From: Desulfacinum sp.
GTDB taxonomy: Bacteria; Desulfobacterota; Syntrophobacteria; Syntrophobacterales; DSM-9756
Assembly (NCBI GenBank): GCA_014359885.1
Contig: JACIYN010000013.1
Span: 113,366-177,365, forward strand
Direction of reading: 5' to 3'
DNA length: 64,000 nt
Positions within the stretch are counted from its first letter, which is position 1, and every line of letters starts with the position of its first letter. Position numbers and translations under genes: made by a program. The notes beneath the pieces are model-generated. The model was given only the letters and a program-made list of their open reading frames with translations. It did no database searches and had not been told where the DNA came from. Below, in pieces: positions 27,924 through 39,039 of this stretch.

Positions 27924-29783
27924 CTAGCCTTCCTGCAAGCCGTCCATGACCCGGCGGATGGCGACCGCCAGATCCTCCATCTTGTAGGGCTTGGCCACCA
28001 TGCCGTCAAAACCGTAGTCCCTGTAGCGGGCCATGACGGGATCGTTGGAATAGCCGCTGGAAACGATCGCCCGCACCTCCGGATTCACCTTGCGAAGAGC
28101 CTCCAGGGTTTCCTGCCCCCCCATGCCGCCCGGCACGGTGAGATCCAGGACCACCACATCGTAGGGCCGCCCCGATTCCAGCGCCCGCCTGTAGGCCTCC
28201 ACCGCCTCACCCCCCTTTTGGGCGAGGGTCACCTCAAAGCCCATCAGCCGCAGCATCTCTCCGACGGTCTCCCGCACCATCTCTTCGTCGTCCATGACCA
28301 GAACCCTGCCCGTGCCTTTCGTACCCCTGGAACCATCCTCCGTCTCACCGGCGGCAGTCGCCCTATCCTCGGCGGCGGGCAACAAGAACCACACTTCCGT
28401 CCCGTGCCCTTCCTTGGAATCCACGGAGATCGTCCCACCGTGCCTCCTAACCACGGAATAGGCGACGGAAAGACCGATGCCTGAGCCCGGGCCGCAGAAG
28501 TAGGGATCGAAGACCCGCTCCAGCCTTTCCCGGGAAAGTCCGGGGCCGTGATCCCGGATGGAAAAGCGCACGTAACGCCCGGCAGGGAGCCCATCGCGAT
28601 CCTGGGGAATCACGACATTTTCCGCTCGTACGTCCATTTTCCCGCCCTTTCCCACCGCCTCCTTCCTGCAAAGGACAATCTGGTGGATCGCCTGTCGCAC
28701 AAGGGATTCGTCCGCCAGGATCGGCCATAGGTCTGCGGGGGCTTGCACCTCGGCTTTGACGGCAGACCCGGAAAGGGCGAAATAGACCGCCTGCATCAAG
28801 GTTTTCTTGGCGTCCAAAGGGGTCTTGATCGGTTCGCCACCGTTTGAGAAGGTGAGCAACTGGCGGGTGATCGCCTGAGCCCGGAAGCAGGCCTGTTCCG
28901 CATTTACCAACCGCTCATGGGTGCGACTGCCCGGCTCCGTTCCCACCTTGGCCAGCGAAATGTTTCCCAAAATGGCCGCAAGGGCGTTGTTGAAGTCATG
29001 GGCGATCCCCCCCGCCAACATCCCCAGGGCTTCCAGCTTGTGGGCCCGCAGCCATTCCTGCTCCCTGGCTTTCCGGGGGCCGAGATCTCTACAGACCACA
29101 CAGAGAGTACCCGCCCCTCCGGTCCTGATGGGACTCAAACTCATTTCCACCGCCAGGCTGCGACCGTCCTTGGCCCGAAGCCTTCTTTCGCAGACCCAGC
29201 CCTCGGGGGCCCCGGCCGCTCGATCGAGACACTCGTCCACCTCGTCCGGGGCGGCATCCAGGAGCGCATACAGCGACAATCCCCTCATCTCCTCTTCCGA
29301 GTAGCCCAAAAGCGAGGCCAGAGCCCTGTTGGCCTCGTCGATGCGCCTCCCCCCCACATCGACCACGCAGACCCCGTCCAGAACCTGGGCCATGAGAGAT
29401 CGATACCGGGCTTCACGGTCTTCCAGGCTGCCGGCTTCCCTCCGAAGCTCGGTAATGTCCAGGGAGATCTTTAGAACGCCCTCTACCGCCCCTTGGGCGT
29501 CGAGAAGTGGATACGCCTTGACACTCCATACCAACCCGTCGGGGGTTCGCTGTTCGCTCCGGACCGGTTCCAGGCGCTTCATGGCCCGAAGCGCGTGGCA
29601 ATCCGTGCAGGGTTGGCTCCGGCCATGGAAGACCTGGAAGCATTGTTTACCCACAAGATCGTCACGAGCCCTCCCCGCCAAGAGACACGCCGCAGTATTC
29701 GCCCACAGAAGCTGCAATTTCCGATCACAAAAAAGAACCTGCTCTTGAATCTGATCCAACGCAGAGAGGAGTTGATCGTGCAT
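27924..29783 (-). CDS. Hybrid sensor histidine kinase (PAS-PAS-HisKA-ATPase-REC)
   Basis: A 619-residue soluble hybrid kinase. PAS1 (about 5-125) has a cysteine-rich loop (CFQVFHGRSQPCTDCHALRAM), which may hold a redox or metal ligand. PAS2 covers about 135-250. HisKA has H in GGIAHDFNNALAAILGN. The ATPase has G1 (DHGPGL), F (FDPYF) and G2 (GSGIGLSVAYSVV) boxes, but the N box reads HQIVLCRKEAV, lacking both usual asparagines. The receiver (about 500-619) has DDEE, the phosphoacceptor in VVLDLTVPG, and AKPYK. The ATG at 29783 has GGAGG upstream; the longer frame up to 29957 has no such support. Confidence 0.85.
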   Translation of the reverse strand: MHDQLLSALDQIQEQVLFCDRKLQLLWANTAACLLAGRARDDLVGKQCFQVFHGRSQPCTDCHALRAMKRLEPVRSEQRTPDGLVWSVKAYPLLDAQGAVEGVLKISLDITELRREAGSLEDREARYRSLMAQVLDGVCVVDVGGRRIDEANRALASLLGYSEEEMRGLSLYALLDAAPDEVDECLDRAAGAPEGWVCERRLRAKDGRSLAVEMSLSPIRTGGAGTLCVVCRDLGPRKAREQEWLRAHKLEALGMLAGGIAHDFNNALAAILGNISLAKVGTEPGSRTHERLVNAEQACFRAQAITRQLLTFSNGGEPIKTPLDAKKTLMQAVYFALSGSAVKAEVQAPADLWPILADESLVRQAIHQIVLCRKEAVGKGGKMDVRAENVVIPQDRDGLPAGRYVRFSIRDHGPGLSRERLERVFDPYFCGPGSGIGLSVAYSVVRRHGGTISVDSKEGHGTEVWFLLPAAEDRATAAGETEDGSRGTKGTGRVLVMDDEEMVRETVGEMLRLMGFEVTLAQKGGEAVEAYRRALESGRPYDVVVLDLTVPGGMGGQETLEALRKVNPEVRAIVSSGYSNDPVMARYRDYGFDGMVAKPYKMEDLAVAIRRVMDGLQEG

Positions 29784-30005
29784 CAGGCTGCCTCCGAGCA
29801 TTCTTTCCACGTCCAGTTGGGGCTGATCGACGAGACAAAGGTACCGGGTGGTCGTAGATATCGAAATGGTTTTCACATAGCAGATGGCGTTCCGGCCTTG
29901 CAAGCACATTTGGGCCGTGGAATATGGGGCAAGAAAGGCGACACCCCCGGACGGCAAGCCGCCGGAGGCGCCGAAAAGAAGGCTTTATCGATGGAGGCAG
30001 GGAAA

Positions 30006-31901
30006 TCAGGCGGTCCGCATCACCCTAACGGTTCGCAGGTGGTAGGCGACCAGGAGGGCGAAAAGGCCCATGCCGGCATAGTTGACGCCGTGGCCCACCC
30101 AGATCATGGCCACGGCGCTGGCGGCGTAGAGAACCGTTTCCAGCCAGCTGATGGGAGCCAGAAAGTACCTTTCCATGGCCACCACAAAGGCCAGAAGAGC
30201 CAGTGTGGTGCCGATGACGGTTCGGATCACTTCCCCCGTGGGCCCATCCAACAGGAGGGGATGATAGGCCATGACCACGGGGATGATGTAGAGCCCCTTG
30301 GCCAGCTTCCAGGATGTGAAGGCCGTCCGCATGGGGCTTGCCCCCGCGATCCCCGCGCCGGCAAAGGACGCCAGGGACACGGGCGGTGTCACGTTGGCGT
30401 CCTGGCTGTACCAGAAAACGATCATGTGGGCGGTGATCAGGGGGATACCCATGTCCATGAGCGCCGGGCCGGCCAGGATGACCAGGACGATGTAGGAAGC
30501 GGTCACGGGCAGGCCCATGCCCAGGACCAGGGAGGCCAAGGCGATGAGGGCGATGGCCAGAATCGGTATGCCCTGGGAGAGGGAGACCACCATGGAAGAA
30601 AACCGAAGGCCCATGCCGGTCAGGTTGGTGATCCCCACGATGATGCCGGCGGCGGCGCAGGCGATGGAAACCATCACCGCATTCCGGGCGCCCGTTTCCA
30701 GGGCCGCGATGAGCTTGGACAGGGAGAGCCGGGAGCTCTTTCGGAGCATGGCGGTGACATAGACGGATACCACCGCGATGAAGCCGGCCATCATGGGACT
30801 GAAGTTCATGAGAAGAACCGTGATGAGGATCGCCAAGGGGATCAGGAAATGCACCCCTCCTTTGAGCGTCTCCCCCAGCCGGGGCAACTCCTCCCTGGGC
30901 TGGCCCTTGAGCCCTTCCTTTTGGGCCTCGATGTGCACGAAAAGGAGGGTGGTCAGGTAGTAGAGCACCGCGGGGATCAGGGCCACCTTGATGATGTAGA
31001 GATAGGACGTGTTGGTGAATTCGGCCATGAGGAAGGCTCCGGCGCCCATGATGGGCGGCATGAGCTGCCCGCCGGTGGAAGCCGCCGCTTCGATGGCCCC
31101 CGCCACGTGGGGCCGGTATCCCACCCGTTTCATCATGGGAATGGTGAAACTTCCCGTGGACACCACGTTGGCCACGGCGCTTCCGGAAACCGACCCCAGG
31201 AAGCCGCTGGCCAGGACGGCCGTCTTGGCGGGGCCTCCCGAAAAGCGCCCGGTGAGGGAATAGGCCAGGTCGATGAAGAAGTTGCCCCCTCCCGTCTTGT
31301 CCAGGAAGGCGCCGAAAAGAATGAAGATGAAGACGAAGGTGGCCGCCACCCCGATGGGCAGGCCGAAGACGCCCTCGGTGGTCAGGCTGAGCGTGGTGGC
31401 GATCCGCTCCACGGAATAGCCCCGGTGGATGAGAAGATCCGGCATGTAGGGCCCGAAGTATCCGTAAAGGAGGAAGGTGGTGGCGATCAGCATCATCATG
31501 ACGCCGATGACCCGGCGGGTGGCTTCCAGAACCAGGGCGATGCACAGGATGCCCATCCCCACATCCCACCGGCTCCAGTCGCCCTGGCGAGCAAAGATGC
31601 CGTCCAGGTCGATGACGATGTAGCCCGTGACCGCCAGGGCCGCGGCCACCAGGAGGAAGTCCACCGCCAGGGTCCAGTTCCACTTGTCCTTGGAAGCTCC
31701 CTTGTGGAGAGGATAGAGGAGGAACGTGAGCACCAGGATGAGTCCCAGGTGGACGCTGCGTTGCGCCATGGCCGTCATGGCGCCCAAGCCGGCCGTATAG
31801 AGCTGGAAAAGGCTCAGAAAGACGCCCACAACGGTCACCACCTTGGCGATCCCCCATGCGAGACCGGACTGTGATTTTCTTGCCGCTGCCGCTTCCGCCA
31901 T
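30006..31901 (-). CDS. TRAP transporter, fused DctQ-DctM permease (TAXI type)
   Basis: A 631-residue, strongly hydrophobic protein with many transmembrane segments. It combines the small (4TM) and large (12TM) TRAP permease units, as is normal for TAXI systems. Recognisable segments are GGNFFIDLAYSLTGRFSGGPAKTAVLASG, GSVSGSAVANVVSTGSFTIP in parts, and AAASTGGQLMPPIMGAGAF. It imports a carboxylate-type substrate using an ion gradient. It is last in the transcription order lipoprotein, TAXI receptor, DUF1850, permease. Confidence 0.93.
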   Translation of the reverse strand: MAEAAAARKSQSGLAWGIAKVVTVVGVFLSLFQLYTAGLGAMTAMAQRSVHLGLILVLTFLLYPLHKGASKDKWNWTLAVDFLLVAAALAVTGYIVIDLDGIFARQGDWSRWDVGMGILCIALVLEATRRVIGVMMMLIATTFLLYGYFGPYMPDLLIHRGYSVERIATTLSLTTEGVFGLPIGVAATFVFIFILFGAFLDKTGGGNFFIDLAYSLTGRFSGGPAKTAVLASGFLGSVSGSAVANVVSTGSFTIPMMKRVGYRPHVAGAIEAAASTGGQLMPPIMGAGAFLMAEFTNTSYLYIIKVALIPAVLYYLTTLLFVHIEAQKEGLKGQPREELPRLGETLKGGVHFLIPLAILITVLLMNFSPMMAGFIAVVSVYVTAMLRKSSRLSLSKLIAALETGARNAVMVSIACAAAGIIVGITNLTGMGLRFSSMVVSLSQGIPILAIALIALASLVLGMGLPVTASYIVLVILAGPALMDMGIPLITAHMIVFWYSQDANVTPPVSLASFAGAGIAGASPMRTAFTSWKLAKGLYIIPVVMAYHPLLLDGPTGEVIRTVIGTTLALLAFVVAMERYFLAPISWLETVLYAASAVAMIWVGHGVNYAGMGLFALLVAYHLRTVRVMRTA

Positions 31902-31929
31902 CGTCTTGTTCCGCTCCTGCCTAGCTGTT

Positions 31930-32436
31930 TTAGGATTCGTTGCGGGTCGCCACTTCCACCAGAAGCCTCTTTCCCGCCCAGCGTTCGCTCAGATGGAATT
32001 CCCGGCCCCTGTAAAGGAGGGTGTGATCCACTGCCGGAGACCCCACGCGCAGAACGAACCGCCCCAATGTCTGGTGAATGTCCCGTATCCAGGTCCAGGT
32101 GCCGTCAAAATCCACGCGCCCCCGTCCCTCCCAATGGCCCATCCCGGCCCCGAACATCTTGAAACAGGTGGCCTGCACGGCCAGACGCCCCTCCGGATCC
32201 ACCTCGAAGATTTCAAATACGGGCGTCCGGTCCACCGAATGGATGTAACGGATGGTGAAGGTCTCATCCCTTCGGAGGGGCCGTTCGAGGACGACGTCTC
32301 CGGTTTCCAGGGAAGTGAGGCGAAGCAGGAAAGGCTCTCTCTCCCCGGCCCACGGCGAAGGAGAGGCCATGAGTGCCGAGAAGGAAAAGACGGCCGCGAA
32401 GATCAGGAGGGTGGAGGATTCAACGGGTTTTCTCAT
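31930..32436 (-). CDS. DUF1850 protein of TAXI-TRAP cluster
   Basis: A 168-residue protein with an N-terminal signal-like hydrophobic segment (about 8-24). The DUF1850 core includes FTIRYIHSVDRTPVFEIFEV and FKMFGAGMGHWEGRG. DUF1850 genes typically sit between the TAXI receptor and the fused permease, as here; their role is unknown but they are presumably accessory to transport. Confidence 0.85.
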   Translation of the reverse strand: MRKPVESSTLLIFAAVFSFSALMASPSPWAGEREPFLLRLTSLETGDVVLERPLRRDETFTIRYIHSVDRTPVFEIFEVDPEGRLAVQATCFKMFGAGMGHWEGRGRVDFDGTWTWIRDIHQTLGRFVLRVGSPAVDHTLLYRGREFHLSERWAGKRLLVEVATRNES

Positions 32437-32574
32437 GTTTGCCGAATCTTATGGTTACCTTCTCCCAAATCGAGCGATTCTGTGACCGGATTCTCGTATC
32501 ACCGCTCCATGAGCGGGCGGGGATCAACCCCGCCCCTACTTTCCCTATGCGACGGTTTTTTGGGAACTTCCCCG

Positions 32575-33564
32575 TCACTTGGCGATCTTGTCTTCCGGAA
32601 CTTCCAGGCCGATCTCCTTGAAGTATTTCACCGCACCCGGATGGAACGGAATGGGCGAATACTTCACGGCGTTTTCCGCCGTGGTGTATTTGGCGCCGGG
32701 ATAGACCTTCAGGAGGTAGTCCTGGTGCTCGAAGGTGGCTTTCACCAGGTTGTAGACCATATCTTCCGGCAGATCGCGGGTACAGATGGCCACGTTCCAC
32801 ACGGAGACCGTGGGGACATCCTCGTCCACCCCCTTGTACATACCGGCGGGAACGACGGAGGGCGCATAATACTTCACCTTCTCGGTCACCTTCTGGATGT
32901 CCTCGTCACTGAAGGGCACGATCATGATGTCGTGGGTCGTGGCCAGGTCCATGATGGACGAGGTGGGAGGGCCCACGCACCAGATGCCCACATCGATGGT
33001 GTGATCCCTCAGGGCGTTGGCGTTTTCCACGAACGAAAGCCGCCGCACCTCGAAGGAATCGTAGGGCACGCCCACCGCATGCAGGACCAGATTGCTCATG
33101 TATTCCGTTCCGCTTCCCGGGGATCCCACCGACACGCGCTTGCCCTTGAGGTCCTGCAGCGTCTTGATGCCGGATCCCTTCAAAGCCACCACGTGATACA
33201 CGTTGGGGTACATCATGAACATGGCGGCGATCTTCTGGGGCTTGCCTTCGAAACGGCCCAGGCCGTGGTAGGCCTCATAGGCCACGTCGCCCATGATTAG
33301 CCCCACCACCGTTTCTCCCTTATGGGCCAGCTTCACGTTTTCCACGGACGCTCCCGTCACCTCGGCCACCGCCTGCACGTCCTTCACATGGCGGGTCCAG
33401 ATCTCGGCCAGGGCGCCTCCGTAGGGATAGTACACGCCACCGGTGCCGCCCGTGCCGATGGAGATGAACTGCTTTCGGGCATCGACCCTTTCCGTGGCCC
33501 CCAGACCCAATACCAGGGCCAACGCCAGAATCACCATCAGGGACAAGTGAAATGGTCTACGCAT
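32575..33564 (-). CDS. TAXI family TRAP transporter solute receptor
   Basis: A 329-residue periplasmic receptor with a signal peptide (about 1-26) and the family start QFISIGTGGTGGVYYPYGGALAE. Also visible are GSPGSGTEYMSNLVLHAVG and a C-terminal YSPIPFHPGAVKYFKEIG. I chose the ATG at 33564 because GAAGGAGG precedes it. It delivers the substrate to the permease at 30006. TAXI receptors often bind glutamate or dicarboxylates, but the ligand here cannot be read. Confidence 0.93.
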   Translation of the reverse strand: MRRPFHLSLMVILALALVLGLGATERVDARKQFISIGTGGTGGVYYPYGGALAEIWTRHVKDVQAVAEVTGASVENVKLAHKGETVVGLIMGDVAYEAYHGLGRFEGKPQKIAAMFMMYPNVYHVVALKGSGIKTLQDLKGKRVSVGSPGSGTEYMSNLVLHAVGVPYDSFEVRRLSFVENANALRDHTIDVGIWCVGPPTSSIMDLATTHDIMIVPFSDEDIQKVTEKVKYYAPSVVPAGMYKGVDEDVPTVSVWNVAICTRDLPEDMVYNLVKATFEHQDYLLKVYPGAKYTTAENAVKYSPIPFHPGAVKYFKEIGLEVPEDKIAK

Positions 33565-33612
33565 CGTTTCCTCCTTCATTTGCTTAAGGTTAGGCAAACC
33601 CAGGCACGTCTT

Positions 33613-34050
33613 TCAGTCTTCCAAGGCCCGAACGATCACCTCCAGTTCGGCCGGAATCTCCGTGTAGCCGGACACGGGATAGCTGAACTTCTCCTTGGCT
33701 CCAGGCTGAACGACGGGGGGTTTCCCCTTCACCGGGAGCAAGCCCCCCACGGATTTTCCTTCGGGGTTCAGGACCATGACCCGGTATCGCAAAGGCCGGT
33801 CGGACACGTTCTGCAATTCCACCGTGTATTGCAGGGTCGGCTTCCCCTTGATCTCCTCCACGGAGCAAACAAATTGAGTGAGCGCAACCGAATCCGCCAG
33901 ATCCCACGAGATCTTGGCGGGACATTGCACCACCTCCGGCGAGGGCCCCTTGGCCATGAGTCCGGCGCAGCCTCCCACGACCACGGCCAAGCACCCCAAC
34001 AAGGCAAACAATACCAACTGGTTCCAACCTTTTCCTTTCCGCATCGTCAT
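33613..34050 (-). CDS. Small outer-membrane-type lipoprotein
   Basis: A 145-residue protein with a lipoprotein signal (LFALLGCLAVVVGGC, lipobox VGGC, modified Cys about 28) and a beta-sandwich-like rest (LQYTVELQNVSDRPLRYRVMV). It resembles YcfL/DUF1425-type lipoproteins; that assignment is tentative. The ATG at 34050 has AAAGGAGG upstream. First gene before the TAXI receptor, 48 bp away, so possibly in the same operon. Confidence 0.75.
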   Translation of the reverse strand: MTMRKGKGWNQLVLFALLGCLAVVVGGCAGLMAKGPSPEVVQCPAKISWDLADSVALTQFVCSVEEIKGKPTLQYTVELQNVSDRPLRYRVMVLNPEGKSVGGLLPVKGKPPVVQPGAKEKFSYPVSGYTEIPAELEVIVRALED

Positions 34051-34775
34051 GCCGTGTCCTCCTTTCTGATCATCCATTGCATGCAACCCGAGTCTTCCAC
34101 CCCGCTGACAACCGCTTCCCATCAAGGCACCGATCCACCGGCGGCCCATGGCAAAAGCCGTAAAGTCCGGCTCGGTCCGCCGGATACGCAATGCTGGAGA
34201 AGATCACCCTTCAGCTGCGAGAGGAGGAACGGGAGTGCTGCGGGAGAACGAACAGGAGAAGTCGAGCAAAAGGAAAGTCGCAAAGGAGCATCAGCAACGA
34301 TTCATGAGATCAGCGCCACATCCAGCGGAACACCTCCCAAACGCTTGTCTGTCAACAGGTTTTGGGCAGCAGCCGTGGAGAGCTCCCCCCTTCCTACCCC
34401 AAGGGCTGCCCAAGGAGCCTGCCCGAGCATGGTTTTCCGGCTCAAGAGGCCGGGGATTTCCAATTACTTCGTAGCCGCGGGGCTTTAGCCCCGCGGGAAA
34501 GGGCCTTCGTAAGCCCATGAAACGACATAAAATGCGCGATGGCCCATCCAACGTTCGGGGATTCCTCCGCAGCCCTAAAGGGCTGCGCTACGAGAGAGGA
34601 GATCATCCTCGACGTGTTCGGACAGGCTCCTGGGAAGAAGGCCGGTTGATCTTTCCGACCGGTTGTCCGGAGCGTGCCCGGGAACCGCAGGAGCGAACGA
34701 TCCTTCGCCCCTGCGGCCCGCGTGCATGGAAGGGGCCCCCTCACGCTCACGACCAACGCGCTTCCGGACAAGGGC
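34051..34775. other. 725-bp intergenic region containing a ~220-bp repeat element
   Basis: No credible gene is seen. The left 360 bp looks like unique non-coding sequence. 34412-34633 is the uninterrupted copy of the ~220-bp element. After that a TCCTTCGCCCCTGCGG segment again looks like repeat debris. Confidence 0.6.
34412..34633 (+). repeat. ~220-bp dispersed element, copy 3 (intact)
   Basis: The ends are imperfect inverted repeats: AAGGAGCCTGCCCGAGCATG (34412-34431) and TTCGGACAGGCTCCTGG (34617-34633). Inside are a CGCGGGGCTTTAGCCCCGCG palindrome and CAGCCCTAAAGGGCTGCG. This is the empty-site version of the interrupted copy at 11420. Confidence 0.75.
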
Positions 34776-36332
<1,557 letters not shown>

Positions 36333-36482
36333 AGAGACCTCCTGTGGGAATGAGCTGTCAGCTGTCAGTTCTCGGTTTTCGGTTCTCGGATCACGGATCA
36401 CGGTTCTCGGATTTTGGTTGAGTTCTCAGACAGGCTCCTAGCCCTTAATCCTTCAATCCTTAATCCTTAATCCTCACGCCCC
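36333..36482. repeat. Short degenerate tandem repeats and a solo element end
   Basis: About 36353-36418 is built from variants of TTCTCGG and ATCACGG. A solo end TTCTCAGACAGGCTCCTAG (36422-36440) matches the MITE/220-bp element ends. CTTAATC repeats then run to 36477. Confidence 0.65.
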
Positions 36483-37640
36483 TTACCGATTGGGCTGGTG
36501 GCCGCAGGTGATCCCGGCGATGATCATCTTCTGAACGTTGCTGGTGCCCTCCACGATCTGGTAGGACTTGGCGTCCCGATAGAACCGCTCGATGGGATAC
36601 TCCGTGGAAAAGCCGTAGGATCCGAAGATCTTCATGGCCTCGTTGGCCGCCCGCACCGCCGCCTCCGATGCGTAATACTTGGCGATGGACGTCTGGAGCT
36701 GGTTGGGCTTGCCCTGATCCTTCAGGTACGCGGCATGGTAGACCAGCCACTTGGCCGCTTCGTGTTCGGCGGCCATCTCGGCGATCTGGGCCTGGATCAT
36801 CTGGTAGGTGGAGATGGGCTTGCCGAACTGGGTCCGTTCATTGGCATATTTCACCGCCAGATCCAGGCACGCCCCGGAAACCCCCAAGGCCCCGGCGGCG
36901 CAGCTGATGCGGGTGTTGTTGAGCATCCACATGCAGATCTTGAATCCGTCGCCCACCTGGCCCAGGACCGCGTCCTTGGGAATCTTGGCCCCGTCGAAGA
37001 TGATCTCGCCCGTGGGCGAGCAGTGCAGGCCCAGCTTGCTTTCGATGGCCCGCGTCACGATGTTGGGATTGCCCGCCACATCCACGATGAAGCAGGTCAT
37101 GCCCTTGTACTTCTTTTCCTTGTCCGTATAGGCATAGACCAGGCCCACATCGGCGATGGGAGCGTTGCTGATCCACATCTTCTGGCCGTTCAGTTCCCAG
37201 TGGTCGCCCATGTCCTTGGCGGTGGTGCGCATCCCGGCCACGTCCGAGCCGGCGTTGGGTTCGGTGATGGCGAAAAACCCCACCTTCTCGCCCGAAACCC
37301 AACCCGGGATGTAGGCCCGCTTCTGTTCGTCCGTGCCGAACTGGTTGACGGTGATCGCCGGGCCGATGTTTTGCATGTTGAAGGGCACACGCCAGGATGG
37401 GGACACCTTGGCGATCTGCTCGGTCATGAGCACCGATTCCACGAAGCCCATGCCGTTTCCCCCGTACTCCTCCGGGATGGCGCAGCCGAAAAAGCCCAGT
37501 TCTCCCATCTTGCGGAGGCGCTCCCGGTTGAACACGTGCCCCTTCTCTTCCTCTTCCAGCGTGGGCAGGATCTCGTTTTCGGCAAAGCGCCGGGCCTGTT
37601 CCTGAACGATCTTTTGTTCTTCGGTCAGTTCGAACCGCAT
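36483..37640 (-). CDS. Acyl-CoA dehydrogenase, probable glutaryl-CoA dehydrogenase (non-decarboxylating)
   Basis: A 385-residue acyl-CoA dehydrogenase with FAITEPNAGSDVAGMRTTA (about 127-145), WISNAP, and the catalytic glutamate in YQIVEGTSNVQKM (about 360). It lies between the carboxyltransferase and biotin carrier of a Na+-pumping decarboxylase. In syntrophs and Desulfococcus-type bacteria that arrangement fits glutaryl-CoA dehydrogenase delivering glutaconyl-CoA to the decarboxylase. An arginine at 84 (SPSWRVPF) sits where glutaryl-CoA dehydrogenases place a carboxylate-binding Arg. Substrate is inference from context. Confidence 0.85.
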   Translation of the reverse strand: MRFELTEEQKIVQEQARRFAENEILPTLEEEEKGHVFNRERLRKMGELGFFGCAIPEEYGGNGMGFVESVLMTEQIAKVSPSWRVPFNMQNIGPAITVNQFGTDEQKRAYIPGWVSGEKVGFFAITEPNAGSDVAGMRTTAKDMGDHWELNGQKMWISNAPIADVGLVYAYTDKEKKYKGMTCFIVDVAGNPNIVTRAIESKLGLHCSPTGEIIFDGAKIPKDAVLGQVGDGFKICMWMLNNTRISCAAGALGVSGACLDLAVKYANERTQFGKPISTYQMIQAQIAEMAAEHEAAKWLVYHAAYLKDQGKPNQLQTSIAKYYASEAAVRAANEAMKIFGSYGFSTEYPIERFYRDAKSYQIVEGTSNVQKMIIAGITCGHQPNR

Positions 37641-37657
37641 GGCCGCCCCCTTTCGCC

Positions 37658-37873
37658 CTACTCGATGATGGCCAGAAGATCGTCTTCTTCCACGCGATCG
37701 CCTTCGGCCACCTTGATTTCCTTCACCACCCCGTCACAGGGGGCATGGATGCCGGTCTCCAGCTTCATGGATTCCATGACCATGATCTCGTCGTCTTCCT
37801 TGACCGCATCCCCGGGCTTCACCTTGATCTTCAGGATCTTCCCCACCATGGGTGCCAACAATTCTTCCGCCAT
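37658..37873 (-). CDS. Biotin carrier (biotinyl domain) subunit
   Basis: A 71-residue protein that is just a biotinyl domain: LAPMVGKILKIKVKPGD at the start and the biotinylation site ESMKLE with K37. The usual MKM is MKL here. It has no Pro/Ala linker. It carries CO2 from the carboxyltransferase to the membrane beta subunit. Starts 47 bp after the beta subunit gene ends; the ATG is preceded by AGGAGGCG. Confidence 0.93.
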   Translation of the reverse strand: MAEELLAPMVGKILKIKVKPGDAVKEDDEIMVMESMKLETGIHAPCDGVVKEIKVAEGDRVEEDDLLAIIE

Positions 37874-37920
37874 TGGTCGCCTCCTTTGTGTCCTTGGATT
37901 TGGACGGAATCTCGCCGTCG

Positions 37921-39039
37921 CTATTGAAGAATGGAAAGAAAAATCCCCGCCGCCAGGATGGTGCCGATGACGCCCGCGATGTTGGGCCCCATGGCGAACA
38001 TGAGCAGGTAGTTCTTGCGGTTGGCTTCGCTGCCCACCTGGTGCACCACCCGCGCCGCCATGGGCACGGCGGAAACGCCGGCCGCCCCCAGCAACGGGTT
38101 GATCTTGTCTTTGAGAAAAAGGTTCATGAACTTGGCAAAAAGCACCCCCGACGCCGTACTCACCACGAACGCCGCAAGGCCCAGGACGAAGATGAAGATG
38201 ACCTTGGGTTGCAGAAAGGTTTCGGCGTTCATGGTGGCTCCCACCGAAAGGCCGAGAAAGATGGTCACGATGTTCATGAGTTCGTTCTGGGCCGCCCCGG
38301 CCAGGCGCTCCACCACGCCCGATTCCCGAAAGAGGTTCCCCAGCATGAACATGGCCATGAGCGGGGCCGAAGCGGGAACGATGAGGATCGTCACCAGGGC
38401 GGCCACGATGGGAAAGAGGATCTTTTCCCGCCTGGGCACCTTGCGGGACTTCTTCATGGTGATCCTTCGCTCCGCCTCCGTGGTGAGAAGCCTCATCACG
38501 GGCGGCTGAATGATGGGCACCAGGGCCATGTAGGAATAGGCCGCCACGGCACAGCTTCCCAGCATGTGGGGCGCCAAGCGCGTGGCCAGATAGATGGTGG
38601 TGGGGCCGTCCGCACCGCCGATGATGCCCACCGTGGCCGCTTCCGGGAGCGTGAAGCCCATGAAGCGGGCCGCGAAAAAGGTGACGTAGACGCCCACCTG
38701 GGCCCCCGCCCCCAGGAAGATGAGGGACGGCCGGGCCAGCATGGGCCCGAAGTCGGTGAGGGCCCCCAGTCCCAGGAAGATCACGGGCGGAATCACTTCC
38801 CACTGGACACCGTAGTGATAGAAACGCCAGAGGAGGCCTTCGCCGGGTTCCATGAGGCCCGTGAGCGGGAGATTGGCCAGCAGGATGCCGAAGCCGATGG
38901 GCAGCAACAGGAGCGGCTCGAACTGGCGGGCGATGGCAAGATAGATCAGGGCGAAAGAGACCGCCCACATGAAGACCATGCCCGGGGTGAGGGCCGTCAG
39001 GCCGAGATGGGCGAGGAAGGCCGCGCCAGAACCGGTCAT
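37921..39039 (-). CDS. Na+-translocating decarboxylase beta subunit (GcdB/OadB/MmdB)
   Basis: A 372-residue membrane protein with about ten hydrophobic segments. The Na+-site motif GGADGPT (141-147, with D144) and PPVMRLLTTEAERRIT-type blocks are typical. It decarboxylates carboxybiotin and exports Na+. Its ATG overlaps the stop of the small membrane subunit upstream (ATGA), tying the two together. Confidence 0.95.
   Translation of the reverse strand: MTGSGAAFLAHLGLTALTPGMVFMWAVSFALIYLAIARQFEPLLLLPIGFGILLANLPLTGLMEPGEGLLWRFYHYGVQWEVIPPVIFLGLGALTDFGPMLARPSLIFLGAGAQVGVYVTFFAARFMGFTLPEAATVGIIGGADGPTTIYLATRLAPHMLGSCAVAAYSYMALVPIIQPPVMRLLTTEAERRITMKKSRKVPRREKILFPIVAALVTILIVPASAPLMAMFMLGNLFRESGVVERLAGAAQNELMNIVTIFLGLSVGATMNAETFLQPKVIFIFVLGLAAFVVSTASGVLFAKFMNLFLKDKINPLLGAAGVSAVPMAARVVHQVGSEANRKNYLLMFAMGPNIAGVIGTILAAGIFLSILQ

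Noticed and set aside
34148..34551. Small ORFs in the 34.1-34.6 kb gap as genes
   Set aside because: They overlap the ~220-bp repeat or show shuffled Arg/Pro/Ser-rich composition, with no ribosome site or family likeness.
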